Position numbers and translations under genes: made by a program. Shown here one piece after another: positions 1 to 9,600 of a DNA stretch of 29,106 nt (its first letter is position 1; each line of letters opens with the position of its first letter). The stretch comes from Apostichopus californicus (taxonomy: Eukaryota; Echinodermata; Holothuroidea; Aspidochirotida; Stichopodidae). The stretch covers positions 3,473-32,578 of the forward strand of contig JAIPMN010002065.1 of the NCBI GenBank assembly GCA_020650975.1. Reading direction: 5' to 3'. The notes beneath the pieces are model-generated. The model had not been told where the DNA came from and ran no database searches. It was given only the letters and a program-made list of their open reading frames with translations.

Positions 1-50
1 CGGGGGGGGGGGCGGCTGCCCCCTTTGCCCCCCCCTTGGCTACGCGCCTG
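1..50. mobile_element. Possible end of another hAT-like MITE, cut by the window edge
   Basis: After G- and C-runs the sequence ends CCTTGGCTACGCGCCTG, whose complement CAGGCGCGTAGCCAAGG resembles the CAGTGGCGTAGG terminus of the element at 4731. Only one end is visible, so no target duplication can be checked. Confidence 0.4.
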
Positions 51-854
51 AGAAGTAGAGTCGAGACAGGTATAACACTGTAACTACAGTTGCTTGTACA
101 ATGAACATATATGCAGGGACTCCGGGAGTTTTGAAATATCTGTATCATGTTCTAAGATAGTGATCAACAAAGACACAGTGGTAAAATTTTACTTATTCAT
201 ATACTTTAAGTTTGGATAACCTACTGTAGATGGCAGAGTGATGTAGTAGCATTGATACAGATGCCATTTTTGCATTGAGCATTGAGACAGTTGCCAAGTA
301 TTTTTTTTTTTTGGGAGGGGGGGCTTTTAAGTACCCAGCATGTGTGAGCATTATCATTCCCTGGTCAGTATTCAAGGTGAGAGGAGCAGATTGGGATTAC
401 CTGTGTAGGCTGTGTTTGCTACAGTGTGCAACAAACTGTTGAGGGTTCGATTTTACGATCGGACTGTGCAAACTCATAATCAGATCGTGACCTGAAGACG
501 ATCTGATCGCCATCTGATCACAGGTAGGACGTCCCATGGGGAACACAGTTATCATTGTCATCAGTATCACTGCTTCCTGGGTCTCCACAGTTAATCCATC
601 ACAATGTCAGTTCCATGTAACCTCCAATGAAGTACAGTAGGAGGAAGAAGAGGCTTTCATAAACCTCACAGTTCTGCTGCTGTGAATAGAAAGTCTGCTG
701 CCCTCTCTCCAGATCATACCAAGTGGTCCTGAAGTTATGACATGTTTTGAGAGTCAGTGTGCCAAGCTGTACATATATACTGTACCTTATTACTTCAATT
801 AAAAGTTTGCACGACTGTGTCGTTGTTTCATCTTTTGGTATTTACTCGTTTCCT
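51..854. other. Non-coding stretch, one hairpin
   Basis: No gene is seen. A perfect 10-bp inverted repeat (ATCAGATCGT at 479-488, ACGATCTGAT at 498-507) with a 9-base loop lies in a GATC-rich patch. Short open frames here have no family resemblance. A T-run followed by a G-run sits at 301-323. Confidence 0.5.
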
Positions 855-900
855 GGAGTGGCGCTATATAAACCTACATGATTATTGTTATTATTATTTA
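855..900 (+). mobile_element. LINE/SINE 3' tail remnant
   Basis: AGTGGCGCTATATAAAC followed by an ATT-rich microsatellite closely matches the tail of the LINE at 5249-5283 (GCGCTATATAAAT plus ATT/ATG). This is probably the 3' end of a related retroelement whose body has decayed or was never copied. Confidence 0.55.
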
Positions 901-2684
901 CTTTTTGTGTTGGGGCAAAGTGAAAGAGTCTCAAAAAGTACTAGGTGGTGGGTGTGCGATTCCTGGCCAAATTACTCAAATAGTTGAAGACCAAAGGCAT
1001 ATATGCCAATACACTGTATATCATCTACTGTATGCACTATTGTAGTATTATGCAGTATGCTTAATGAACATGCTACCGTATTGCTTTCTGTTTGGGTACT
1101 GTAGTATGGCTTAAATGTAATCTTTTACAGGTTTATTTGCCCATTCATTTTCAAATTTCCTTTTTGAGAATTTTTAAAATTTATTTTTAAAATTATTATT
1201 TTTTAATACAGTCAGGGGTGATAATTAAGGTCTCCAATCCATAGTCATTTTGGAGATATCAGGAGCTATGTGAGAGAAAACAGGCCAATGGGGGGGGGGG
1301 GCATATGGCACCTTCTGCTCTAATTACACTCCTTTGACCTTTGTATACACAACTATTTATGAAGCTGGCACAATTGCATGCTTGAATAATTTATTGGGGG
1401 TTTTGAGGTTAATATCAATTCTGTTTGAATAATTGCATAGTTACAGGGCCGAGTAGTTCTTTTTGGTACTGAACACTGAACTGTACACTATAGTTCTAAT
1501 AGAAAGAGACTAATTAATGCAAGGCTTAATACTGCTAATTAATTGATACATTAAGTCGGTTACTATAGATACTATCGATATATGCGGGTACTACGGACGT
1601 CATGTCTAGTCGTACTTCCAGCAGAGCCGTGCTTCCAAGAGAAGGACAACCCAAATATTTAATCATTCTCATTTTTAATTTTTAATTTTAATTAAGCCTG
1701 AAATCAATTTAAAAGGAAATGATGAACACTTTGGAAGCTTTTATTTTAAACACGACATGGTTTAATCAAGTGTACAGTGCAAATAAAGACTGTGCCATGT
1801 CGAGAGGTCAACGTTAACAAAATGAAACTGGAGCTGAGTACAACTAATTACATGTATCTTATTATGACATATCTTGCACAAAAATACATCCACAGGCCAT
1901 AAAGTCTAATATAGTTAACGTAGTGTGTGTATGTTTAGGCCAACGAAAACATCAGTGCATCACAGTTAAAGTTTATTACTTCCAGTGAAGATAGACAGAC
2001 CACAAAGTTTACCAAATCTAATGAGGAATACCCCCCTCGCCCCCCCCCCCCCACCAAAAAAAATAAATGAAAAAGCCCTGATATGTAATGTTCATTGAAT
2101 ACTTTTCCGGAGTGAATCTTGTGGTAAATGGAATATGATAAATTAGTAAATTGTAAAGTAATTTTAATGAGATTTATCTAGCTTCTTGTTACAACCTTTG
2201 GCATCTGTAGTGCCTTGCTATCTTGAATTGGAAGCTAACACTGTTGGATTTCATATTTTTTGTGATTACTTAGGAGACAACCATACTGCTCTTCCATGCA
2301 TGAAGAGAGAGAGAGAGCAACATTGTGCTTACAATTAGGTCTAAAAAAAAATATGCAGTTGACAGTTCATTAAATTTCAAAACAAATAAATTGCTACTTT
2401 CTTTCCTCACTCCTGGTTCCTTTAAACCAGAATGAATTCTAAATGAGACATCGCTGGAGATTTTGGTCATTTGGAGTTTGAAGATTTCTTCTTAATTTAT
2501 GGTTCATCTGCAAATGAAGCTGAAATGACCACTGTTATCACTTCCTGATTCCTGGCTGAATGTGTACGAAATCTAGCTGTATGCGATGGTGACGGCGTGT
2601 GTATGACATAATGTGTGTGTGTATGTGACACTTGCTCGTAAACACTCCAACTTCAGAAGGATAACTGGGGGGGGGAGGGTACAT
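901..2684. other. AT-rich intergenic DNA
   Basis: I see no gene or element with recognisable ends. It includes a G-run at about 1290-1300, a TTTTTAATTTTTAATTTTAATT patch near 1675, and a C-run followed by an A-run at about 2040-2061. Confidence 0.5.
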
Positions 2685-3250
2685 TTCATATTTGATATGT
2701 AGGTTCTCCCTTAGGTCGAACTGGTCTGGGATTGCTGTTGGTATTGGTCAAAGGTCATTTGAGGTCAGCATGGGTCCAAGTCTAAAAACATTGTTAACAC
2801 CATATCTCAAGAAGTGGAAATTTTAGGAAGTATAAACTTGGTGTGTTTTGCTTGCCGTTGGCGGGTAGTCGATTGGTAGTGTTTTTTTCATGACTGTCAA
2901 AGGTTGTTTTAGGTCAACGAAGGGGTAAAACATGATATCTCAAGGAAGGTAGCCTGTGCAGTTCTTATATTTGGCATGTGGATTTCCGGTAATAAGTTCA
3001 GGGAACCCTACTGTTTGTGGTGGTATGGAAAGGTCATTTGATGTCAGCAGAAGGTGAAACATTGTGAATATATCAAAAGTACTATCACTTTTCATATTTG
3101 GTATGTAGGTTGCGGTTGCCCCCGTCGAACTGGTGTTGGGTTGTCGTTGGTGTTACTCAAAGGTCAGTGGGGGTCAAAGTCTGAAAACATGGTTCCACAC
3201 AGTATGTCGAGAAGTGGAAGTTGTAGGAAGTTCAACTTGGTGTGTAGCAA
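2685..3250 (+). repeat. Degenerate tandem repeat, unit about 135 bp, about four copies
   Basis: A motif like TTCATATTTGGTATGTAGG recurs near 2686, 2830, 2961, 3089 and 3229, spaced 128-144 bp. Between copies come related phrases: TCAAAGGTCATTTGAGGTCAG, then AAGTCTGAAAACAT, then ATATCTCAAGAAGTGGAAG. Copies are well diverged, with no reading frame in common. Related sequence occurs in intron 6 (17480-17930). Confidence 0.65.
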
Positions 3251-3529
3251 AATGTGAATATATTCATAAAGTAGTATATTTCTCCAGAACCAGAGCATGA
3301 AAGGAGCTCATGCACGCATGGTAGGTTAGCTTTGTGTATTGTATAGCTACTGTACCAGGTGTCAAAACATGTACACTTTATAAATATGATATTTTTCAAA
3401 TAGAAAACTGCAGTAGCTGGTATCTATGGCGTTTCTATAATGAGTACAAGAACCTTATGGTGTTTGGTGGATATGGGTACAGGTTATTTGGGTTCAGCAA
3501 GGCTTCACTCTGGAAAATGTTAAACATAT
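3251..3529. other. Non-coding spacer before the LINE
   Basis: Nothing recognisable. The open frame at 3334-3546 is short and has no family resemblance. Confidence 0.4.
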
Positions 3530-5283
3530 GCTTACTCACTTCATAACTCCCTTCAATCTGCCTACTGAAAAATCATTCAACGGAAACTGCCCTGTTACGC
3601 ATCTATGTATAGCGATCTTCTCCTCGCCACTGACAACCACAAAGAATCTCTTCTCGACCTTAGTGCAGCCTTTGACACTATCGACCACCAAATTCTGTTT
3701 GATAGGCTGCACACCGAGTATGGTTTTGAAGGCATTACTCATAATTGGATACAATCTTATTTCACAAACCGCTCGCAGACTGTTACCATTAACGATAAAC
3801 ATTCCTCACCCGTCTATCTTGTATAATGGAGTTACACAAGGATCGGCGCTCGGACTACATGTTTTCACATATTACACCTCCCTTATTTAAAACATTATCA
3901 CATCTCACGGTCTGCAAGGCATGATTAATGCAGACGATACACAAGTTTATATGTCAATGAATATTGATGAAAAGGATCAGACTATTGAAAAAAACTTGAA
4001 TAGATAAACGAAATAAAAACTTGGTGTGTAAACTTCTCAGCGAGAACAAAACCGAATTGATGCAAAGTGTTTCGTCACGGTTCTGTAATATCACCCCTGT
4101 AACTTCTGTTATGATCAGCGATTCTTGTACATCTCCCGTTTCTTCTGTTAAAGATCTGGGTGTTTTTTTTTATGATAAACTCACATTGGTGCCTCATGTA
4201 AATTAAAATATCTGCTTCACACGCTATCAGAAAATTTAGCCAATTTCGCAAATATCTTGATCAAAAGTCGCCTGAGACACTTATCCTTTCTTTTTTATCA
4301 TCCATACCTGACTGTTGTAACAGCCTTTTATCTGGTCTTAATTGCTGCTTACCAAATCTCTAAGGTTCAGTGCATTCAAAACACCGCCGCCATATTAGTT
4401 ACCCTCCCAGATAACAGATCCTAAGTGCTTTAAACCTATTTCTCCGCCAACTTCACTGGCTTCATGTTTCTGAAAGAATAAAGTACAAACTTCTGACACT
4501 CACGTATACGAAGCCATCCATGGTATTGCCCAAAACTATATTCCAACTTACTCACCTTACAAATTCCAACTCGCTCATTCAGATCTAACAGTGCTATTCT
4601 CCTAAAGCCACCAACAATTAAAACATAAGACGTACGGTGAGCGTTCTTTTCAATTTGCGGCCCCCAAACTCTGGAACACTCTCCCCACCCACATAAGGAG
4701 TACCCCTACTACCTTAGACAATATTAAAAGCAGTGGCGTAGGAAAGTACTTTTGAGTGGGGGGGGGGGCTGAAGACTGATGGGTGGCCTGGGGAGGGGTC
4801 TTTTTTTGGATTTTTTTTGCATTTCCAGGTGGCCTCAGATGCAATTTGGTGCAATATATAACACACTTCAACACCCACTCCATTTTGTAAATAATTTTGC
4901 ATTTTCACCTGGCCTTAGATGCAATTTGGTGCTCCAAATGAGATTTTTTTCTCATTTGGAAATGAAAAAGGGGTTTTCTGACTTGCGGAGCGGGGGCGGA
5001 ATGATACTTCCGCCCCACCACATTTTTCACTGGGGGGGGGGCTGGCGCCCCCCAGCCCCACCGGTTCCTACGCCCTTGATTAAAAGCGTCTAAAACACTC
5101 ACTTATTCACGTGTTACCCTCATTGGACCTTGTAAAAAGTGTTCAATCCTTTCGTGTAGCTTTTAATTTTGTTCTAATATGCTGTATTTTTGTACTCAGT
5201 TTCTTGTAAAGTTTCTTGTAAAGCGCATTGAGATCGTCGGTAAAATGCGCTATATAAATAAGTATTATGATTATGATTATTAA
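3530..5283 (+). mobile_element. 5'-truncated, broken non-LTR retrotransposon (CR1/L2-like LINE)
   Basis: From about 3605 one frame encodes the reverse-transcriptase block DLSAAFDTIDHQIL, typical of CR1/L2/Jockey-type LINEs, followed by W..SYFTNR. After frame changes come NGVTQGS and then NADDTQVY at about 3927-3950, the catalytic Asp pair with Asn for the usual Tyr. Further on are KTELM, VKDLGV, and the C-terminal APKLWNTLP motif near 4660-4690. The sequence ends in GCGCTATATAAATA plus a short ATT/ATG-rich tail at 5249-5283. Several frameshifts and stops mean it is dead. The endonuclease and start of RT are absent. It is interrupted by the MITE at 4731-5078. Confidence 0.82.
4723..5086. mobile_element. 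hAT-like MITE nested in the LINE, with 8-bp target duplication
   Basis: The terminal inverted repeats are CAGTGGCGTAGGAA (4731-4744) and TTCCTACGCCCTTG (5065-5078), which pair at 12 of 14 positions. They are flanked by ATTAAAAG at 4723-4730 and 5079-5086. The element is 348 bp and has no transposase. An 8-bp duplication with CAG-starting ends is typical of hAT elements. Inside, a block of about 34 bp ending GATGCAATTTGGTGC occurs twice, 80 bp apart (4819 and 4899), and G-runs lie near both ends. Confidence 0.8.
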
Positions 5284-5541
5284 TCAGGTGATTCCAGATA
5301 TCAACTTATAAGGCTTTCTGGTGAATGTAATCTAAATACTGACATTTGTCTTCGGTAGAAATATTGCTTCTTTTAAATGTAAGTAACATACTTGCAAAGA
5401 AAATATTTGGATACTAAGAAATGAAAACAAGCTGATAAAAACTCAAAAAGCTGTTAAAGTTTAAATTATGAAGTGGGATAGCGCCATCGATTACCAACTG
5501 TCGGCGGAAACAACATCGGTGTAAGATATTCGTTAGGCTAA

Positions 5542-5577
5542 CCAGGGAGTTGTTATGGAACCATAACAACTCCCTGG
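5542..5577. repeat. Near-perfect palindrome, 17-bp arms, 2-bp centre
   Basis: CCAGGGAGTTGTTATGG (5542-5558) and CCATAACAACTCCCTGG (5561-5577) are exact reverse complements separated by AA. The heptamer GGCTAAC flanks or overlaps both sides (5536-5542, 5577-5583). The left arm recurs at 5872-5890. Confidence 0.85.
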
Positions 5578-6094
5578 GCTAACTAACACTACATAAAAGG
5601 ATTTGTATATAAGCCTAAGTCACAAATTGATATACTAAAGAATATTCGGCTGGAATTAACCGATCCTGACAATCAGCGACAAATGTATCGGTATTCGTAA
5701 TTTAATATTTCAACAAGGACAGATGTCATATTTAGTATGTTGTTGTATCTATCACATTTAGTTACAAGAAGCCTGTTGTTGAGGTCAATGGTGATTTCAG
5801 GACAGACAGCCTGTGTCATTGTGAATTCATTGTTTGTCACATCACACTGCTTTTCATTGTATTACTAAGATCAGGGAGTTGTTATGGAACAAGTGTGCTT
5901 TACACCCTCACTATACATTACGTCAGATTCGTCAAGAAAACTGCTCATGTTGCATCATCGAAACCACAATGCATTTTTTCCTTTCTGGTTAAGAAACGCC
6001 TTCATTTATCGTATAGGTACTGAACATGGTAGGAATTGCTGTAAACATAAACAAACAAAAACAATGTATTCAGCTAAGTGTCTGCATAATTCAC

Positions 6095-6126
6095 ATTCGG
6101 CCGTAAATTGCGAATTTCGGCCGAAT
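6095..6126. repeat. Hairpin, 9-bp arms
   Basis: ATTCGGCCG (6095-6103) pairs with CGGCCGAAT (6118-6126), and the AAATT/AATTT next to the arms can extend the stem with one bulge. It lies about 420 bp before the start codon. Confidence 0.6.
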
Positions 6127-6302
6127 GCTGTACATTTTCTTCATTTCGTTGTAAGGAGATGAACTTACATGTGTAATGCATTCTGCCAATTTTCTTAAAT
6201 AGGAGAACGTTGACCTAGTAGAGGGCGCTCTCCGCTGAAAACAAAAAGTATGGCTCTAAATATTGCCGAATGGCATTTAAAGACACTTATATGTCCTTTG
6301 TA

Positions 6303-6339
6303 TTGTTGACAATCACGTTTGATTGTGATTGCTCAACAA
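6303..6339. repeat. Hairpin, 14-bp stem with one bulge
   Basis: TTGTTGACAATCAC (6303-6316) pairs with GTGATTGCTCAACAA (6325-6339) apart from one unpaired base. The loop is GTTTGATT. It lies 195 bp before the start codon and may fall in the 5' UTR or promoter. Confidence 0.7.
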
Positions 6340-6533
6340 GCGTCAAATCTCCGTTTACAAGTTGCCTGCAGAACAAACTTTGCCAAACTTCGCGTTTTGT
6401 TATCGATAACACTTTTGACTATTGAGCAAACATCTTCATCTTGGTATCTGAGTCATAAAGAACTTCTAAGTCAAAAACGTGTCGCTAAAACTTTTCAGTA
6501 CAAACGAAAGAAGGCAAAACAACAAAACAGATA

Positions 6534-6653
6534 ATGGCGGCAAGAAGCAACGGTGTAAATACAATCTCTGCTTCGGTACAAGACGTAGAAATATCGAGCG
6601 CACAAAATGGGACCCGGAATAACCTCCAGCCGGGCCAACAGGACGGGATAGAG
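6534..6653 (+). CDS. SLC23A-like: SLC23 exon 1 (residues 1-40)
   Basis: ATG at 6534 opens a polar 40-residue cytosolic N-terminus (MAARSNGV... ending GQQDGIE), closed by the donor GAG|GTACGG at phase 0. This part is not conserved across the family. It is supported by a second copy at 28321-28440 with exactly the same length, the same N-terminal MA, the VNTI block and the same QQD.IE ending before the donor. Confidence 0.82.
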
Positions 6654-9600
6654 GTACGGTAGCTATATAGCTGCGCTGTGTTGAAACATGTTTGTATTTA
6701 TTCTTATATGCTTTATTCCATACTTTATTCAAGCAATATATACCAAGTCATTTGCTCGACTACGTCCAAAAATTGCGTTTCGAGTAACTTTTGTTGTTGT
6801 TGAAAGTATAATTTCTGCTTTTTATATTTGACTAGTACTTTAGTAGATAACATAAGATATACACTGTAGTATGAAATCCAGGCGGGGAATAAAACAACGT
6901 AGCCATGTCGAAGTCATTCCGTTTGACAACAATTAAACGTTCATTTTGATGGGGAAAAAACGAGGGTTGCTTAATTTGATCCGCCATATTCGCTTATGGT
7001 ATACTTATAAGTAAGTACTCTTTACAGCTTTGGTAAAGTGGTACGTCGACCAAACCTATGTTTCTTTTTCTGTCTTTAATTCGGGAGCTGTAGCTTAGGA
7101 TAGGCTATCATTCATCTCCATAATAATTTCTAAGCTATATATGTAATTTATTGTGTACTAAGTTACGCATACATTGGACGCCCCTTTACCTACCTATCTA
7201 TATTTATTATATTCGAATAAGTTCACGTAACTTTTTAATTTTGTTGGCATATGCATTCACAAAATATCAAACAAATGTGTCCCAATCATTGCTATATAAA
7301 ATGTTATGAAGATGTGTTTTCGTACCTAACATGCAGAATAATGTTCAGTTTTAAAGGAATTAAGTTCAGCCGCCTCAATATCCCTTATAAATGCATATAG
7401 CTTAGGCGCACCTCTTTGTGTATGTTAGTATATTATAAGCAGTGTATATTAAGCAATACCATGCGTGGTGCGGTTGTCTGTTAGTTGACATCATGCATGT
7501 GTGCTACGTTTGCCATAAATATCCGCAGATATTTTCACAGCAAATAGAGTAAATAATTCGAAGATATTTTAAACACAAACACCATATCTTACTGATTAAC
7601 AGTGGTTATTGACTTTCGGCGTTTTTTACCCATATACATTAGAACTATATATCTCTATCTATATATCTCGCGCTATTTTCCATCGAATATTCTGTACTTC
7701 AGTTCGATCGTCACCAATATTCGGCAATTTTAACACACATAATTTGGTGCATTGAAATAAAGTTTGCATTTGATCAAACGATGACATCATTCCAAGAGTT
7801 TTTTCTTCAGCAAGCATCCTCGTTATTGCCCCCGCCGCCCCCCCCCCAAATAAATGTTTAATTGTAGATTGCTTATAAATTTGCTATAGTTTTTTCCAAA
7901 CTATTTTCTGAAATGATGTGACTATATAATATTCAGTTATTTCGGAGTGTTCAATTATAGATTATTAAATGTCTCAGTGCGACCTTGCAGGGTCTGAGTA
8001 AATGTTTGTTGTAGTCTGAGCATGACTGACCATTATTTGATTTCTAGCATATTTTCGGGTCAATATATGCTAATGACCTGTAAGTACAACTATAATTAAC
8101 CATGAAGTTTGTCAGATTTAAAGGCGAGTTCGCTCTTTATAGTCGTCTCTCTCATTCTCTCGTATATTTGTTCATGTGCTCTATTTTGGAAATGCGGGTA
8201 TATAGCTCTTCAGTGTGCAATATTATTAAACACATCACTTATTAAATATTAAGCACCGTGTACCCATACCAAGGAGAGTACTTTACTTGTCATTATGATG
8301 TAGTTGTATACGTAGTGATTCCATTCGATTGTTAACAAAAAATTGTCACTTTTCGACAATGTTAATCACATAGGCCTATACAAACCCCTTTTCTTTTCTT
8401 TTCTTTTCTCCTCCTTTACAAACTTTAATCATTGGATATTCACCCCCCCCCCCCCCCACCCCCATGATTTCGAAATGAAGCTTGGCCCTATTTGCAAGTG
8501 AAACGCACTAGTATAGTTTAAGATCTGTTGTTTTATAGTTTATCGCAAAGTTAACCAAAATTAACGCAAGAAGCCGCCTTAACATTGTAAACCCAATTCG
8601 GAAGTGGAAGGAAGCGAGCGCTCTTACGTAAAATGTTCGCAACTTCTTCTGTCGTAAAAATTGATCTTGTTCCATTTTAGATGTGTCATTCATGCATTCT
8701 AGTTAAGGAGCACTTAGCGCGGGATCCATGAAAACGTGATTTTGTAAAAATAAAAGTATATGTACGTGCATGTATAGGTATGGAAATATCACAAACGGAG
8801 GCAATGAAATATGCTGCACGCGTGCGTTAAAAGTGTTCGATCTAGTATACAGTTTCAAAGAAAAAAGGTATTACTATTATCAGGGATGCCAGAATTCCGG
8901 CAATAGCCGGAATTCCGGCGTTTTCCCGATTTTGAAATTTGGTTCCGGCTCCCCACGATCTTTCCGTCCCAGTTGAAACAGGCATGAGCTTTTTCCGCGA
9001 ATTTCCGTGAATTTCTAACTATTATCCTAACACACTGTAGCATACGCAAATTGGACCCTATACCGGATTTTCATAAAGTTCCCAACATTATTGCAATGAT
9101 ATTTTCTTAAGTTTACCATGATTTTCAAGTATTTAAGTATCATTAGAGTAGGGACAAATATTAAAATTTGTGGCTGCCTTTGGAAGTGACTCGAAAACGA
9201 AATATTCTTGCAACGCTACGCGCCAACCCGGGGTGGCGCTCAGCTTAGATAGTCTTTGGGACGTCCTAGTCCCCACAACTTTCAGACTATAGGGGCAAAC
9301 CCTGCTGGCATACCTGTATATATAGGTAAGAACGGTGTTGTTGGGGGCGGGGTGGGTGGGTGGAAGATGGGGTGGGTGGGGTGGGTGGGTGGGGTGGGTG
9401 GGGAATGCGAAATCCAACTTAACTGATAGGCATACAACATCTGATACGTTCTTGTGAAGTGACATCCGAATAAGTTGGTTACAGTTGCACGTGGCCCATT
9501 CATCAGACTATCACGCAAGTATTACAACAACACAGTGACAGCAGGGTATAGCATACAAGCGACGATCGGCGATTGAGACGGCCAAAAAAAACCCAGTAAT

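Larger units (their letters stand above)
5284..6533. other. Upstream region of the SLC23 gene
   Basis: It should contain the promoter and 5' UTR, but I cannot place a TATA box or start site. It holds three inverted repeats (listed separately) and a 19-bp direct repeat (5543-5561 and 5872-5890). Open frames here look random. Confidence 0.4.

Noticed and set aside
3605..3826. Host gene with a reverse-transcriptase-like domain
   Set aside because: Frames are broken repeatedly, the order of motifs follows a LINE ORF2, and it ends with a retroelement tail, so it is a dead transposon.
9133..9518. Minus-strand frames with HPTHPPHP runs
   Set aside because: Reverse reading of the GGGTGGGT tract at 9338-9402.
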